Origin: Verrucomicrobiota bacterium
GTDB lineage: Bacteria; Verrucomicrobiota; Verrucomicrobiia; Verrucomicrobiales; DEV007
DNA: 63,627 nucleotides
Assembly: GCA_024277195.1 (NCBI GenBank)
Contig: JAJRVS010000259.1
Span: 1-63,627, forward strand
Reading direction: 5' to 3'
The translations under genes and the position numbers were made by a program. The notes under the pieces were generated by a model that saw only the letters and a program-made list of their open reading frames with translations, ran no database searches and was not told the DNA's origin. Every line of letters starts with the position of its first letter. Positions within the stretch are counted from its first letter, which is position 1. This document shows, in pieces, positions 63,273 to 63,627 of the stretch.

Positions 63273-63627
63273 ATGAGTGAGCGACTGCAGATCTTGATTC
63301 TAGAAAGCGACGCCATTGTCGGCGGGGATTTGAGTGATACCTTGACGCGGCGTGGTTACAGCGTGTTGGGGCTGGCGGATAATGTTGAGCGGGCTTTGTC
63401 ATTGATGGGGGAGCGTCAACCGGATTTGATGTTGATCGATTTGCGCATGGGGTCACGGGATAATGGGGTTGAAGCAGCGCAACAGTTACGTGAAAAATGT
63501 GCGGCTCCGGTGGTTTTCATGACGGGGTTTTCCAGCGAAGAGAGCTTTGACCGAGCCAAGGCGGTGCGACCGGCGGTTTTTTTGCGCAAACCTTTCAGCG
63601 CCTGGGAACTGCAGGCAGCGGTCGAGG
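63273..63627 (+). CDS. Response regulator receiver protein (cut by the window edge)
   Basis: Open from the ATG at 63273 through the right edge; at least 118 residues. All receiver features are present: ESDAIVGGDL with acidic residues, the phosphoacceptor Asp56 in LMLIDLRM, VVFMTGF with the Thr and FLRKPF with the Lys. It follows the sensor gene by 18 nt and is the likely partner. The output domain is outside the window. Confidence 0.9.
   Translation, partial: MSERLQILILESDAIVGGDLSDTLTRRGYSVLGLADNVERALSLMGERQPDLMLIDLRMGSRDNGVEAAQQLREKCAAPVVFMTGFSSEESFDRAKAVRPAVFLRKPFSAWELQAAVE

Overview
The window looks like a chromosomal contig from a member of the Verrucomicrobiota, probably Verrucomicrobiales-like, of moderate GC. 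This rests on family content, not on a marker-gene tree. It carries families concentrated in the PVC superphylum: a PVC-type dehydrogenase/HEAT/haem-binding fusion, a DUF1549-DUF1553 plus DUF1501 pair, DUF1080-ThuA, Tat-exported Gfo/Idh oxidoreductases, sulfatases and an SHD1-like domain. A lysine/alanine-rich histone-H1-like protein is also present. No rRNA, tRNA, CRISPR array or prophage was seen.

Layout. 1-9.5 kb: secreted and Tat-exported catabolic proteins, then a minus-strand ruvA / ATP-grasp-like / SDR operon whose middle gene carries one nonsense codon. 9.5-16.8 kb: housekeeping genes (an isolated nuoA, a class III aminotransferase, rplU-rpmA, trmL, a histone-H1-like gene), several closed by clear intrinsic terminators. 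16.8-19.7 kb: the three-gene proton-translocating transhydrogenase pntAa-pntAb-pntB. 19.8-24.2 kb: a thioredoxin-fold protein, a sulfatase overlapping a metallo-beta-lactamase-fold hydrolase, and a REP-associated transposase. 24.4-32.2 kb: a ten-gene Mrp/Mbh-like cation:proton antiporter operon with three large antiporter-type subunits. 32.5-38.5 kb: riboflavin synthase, a deacetylase overlapping a CoA-transferase-GNAT fusion, and small proteins including a 40-residue lipoprotein and a tandem-repeat envelope protein. 38.5-49.3 kb: glycolate-oxidase-like protein, FabV, an SLC13/RCK permease, an alkyltransferase-like protein, an antitoxin/PIN toxin pair with a palindromic operator, asnS, marC and a truncated sulfatase. 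49.4-50 kb: a decayed second toxin-antitoxin pair. 50.1-56 kb: DUF1080-ThuA plus Gfo/Idh, an M42 peptidase, and a U32 protein with a ferredoxin. 56.2-63.6 kb: a DUF1549-DUF1553 gene with a nonsense codon, DUF1501, a Gly/Cys-tailed membrane protein, DUF465, and a sensor protein without a recognisable H-box histidine followed by a response regulator cut by the window edge.

How the genes work together. The organism appears to be a heterotroph that oxidises and desulfates complex sugars outside the cytoplasm. Its energetics include a proton-driven transhydrogenase and a large Mrp/Mbh-like antiporter. The most interesting points are the antiporter operon with an unnamed small subunit, the acyl-CoA/acetylation cassette at 33-36 kb, the non-canonical sensor at 61 kb, a dispersed intergenic repeat family, and several coding lesions (two single nonsense codons, one truncation and one heavily decayed toxin-antitoxin pair). 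All assignments come from reading the sequence; no database search was run.
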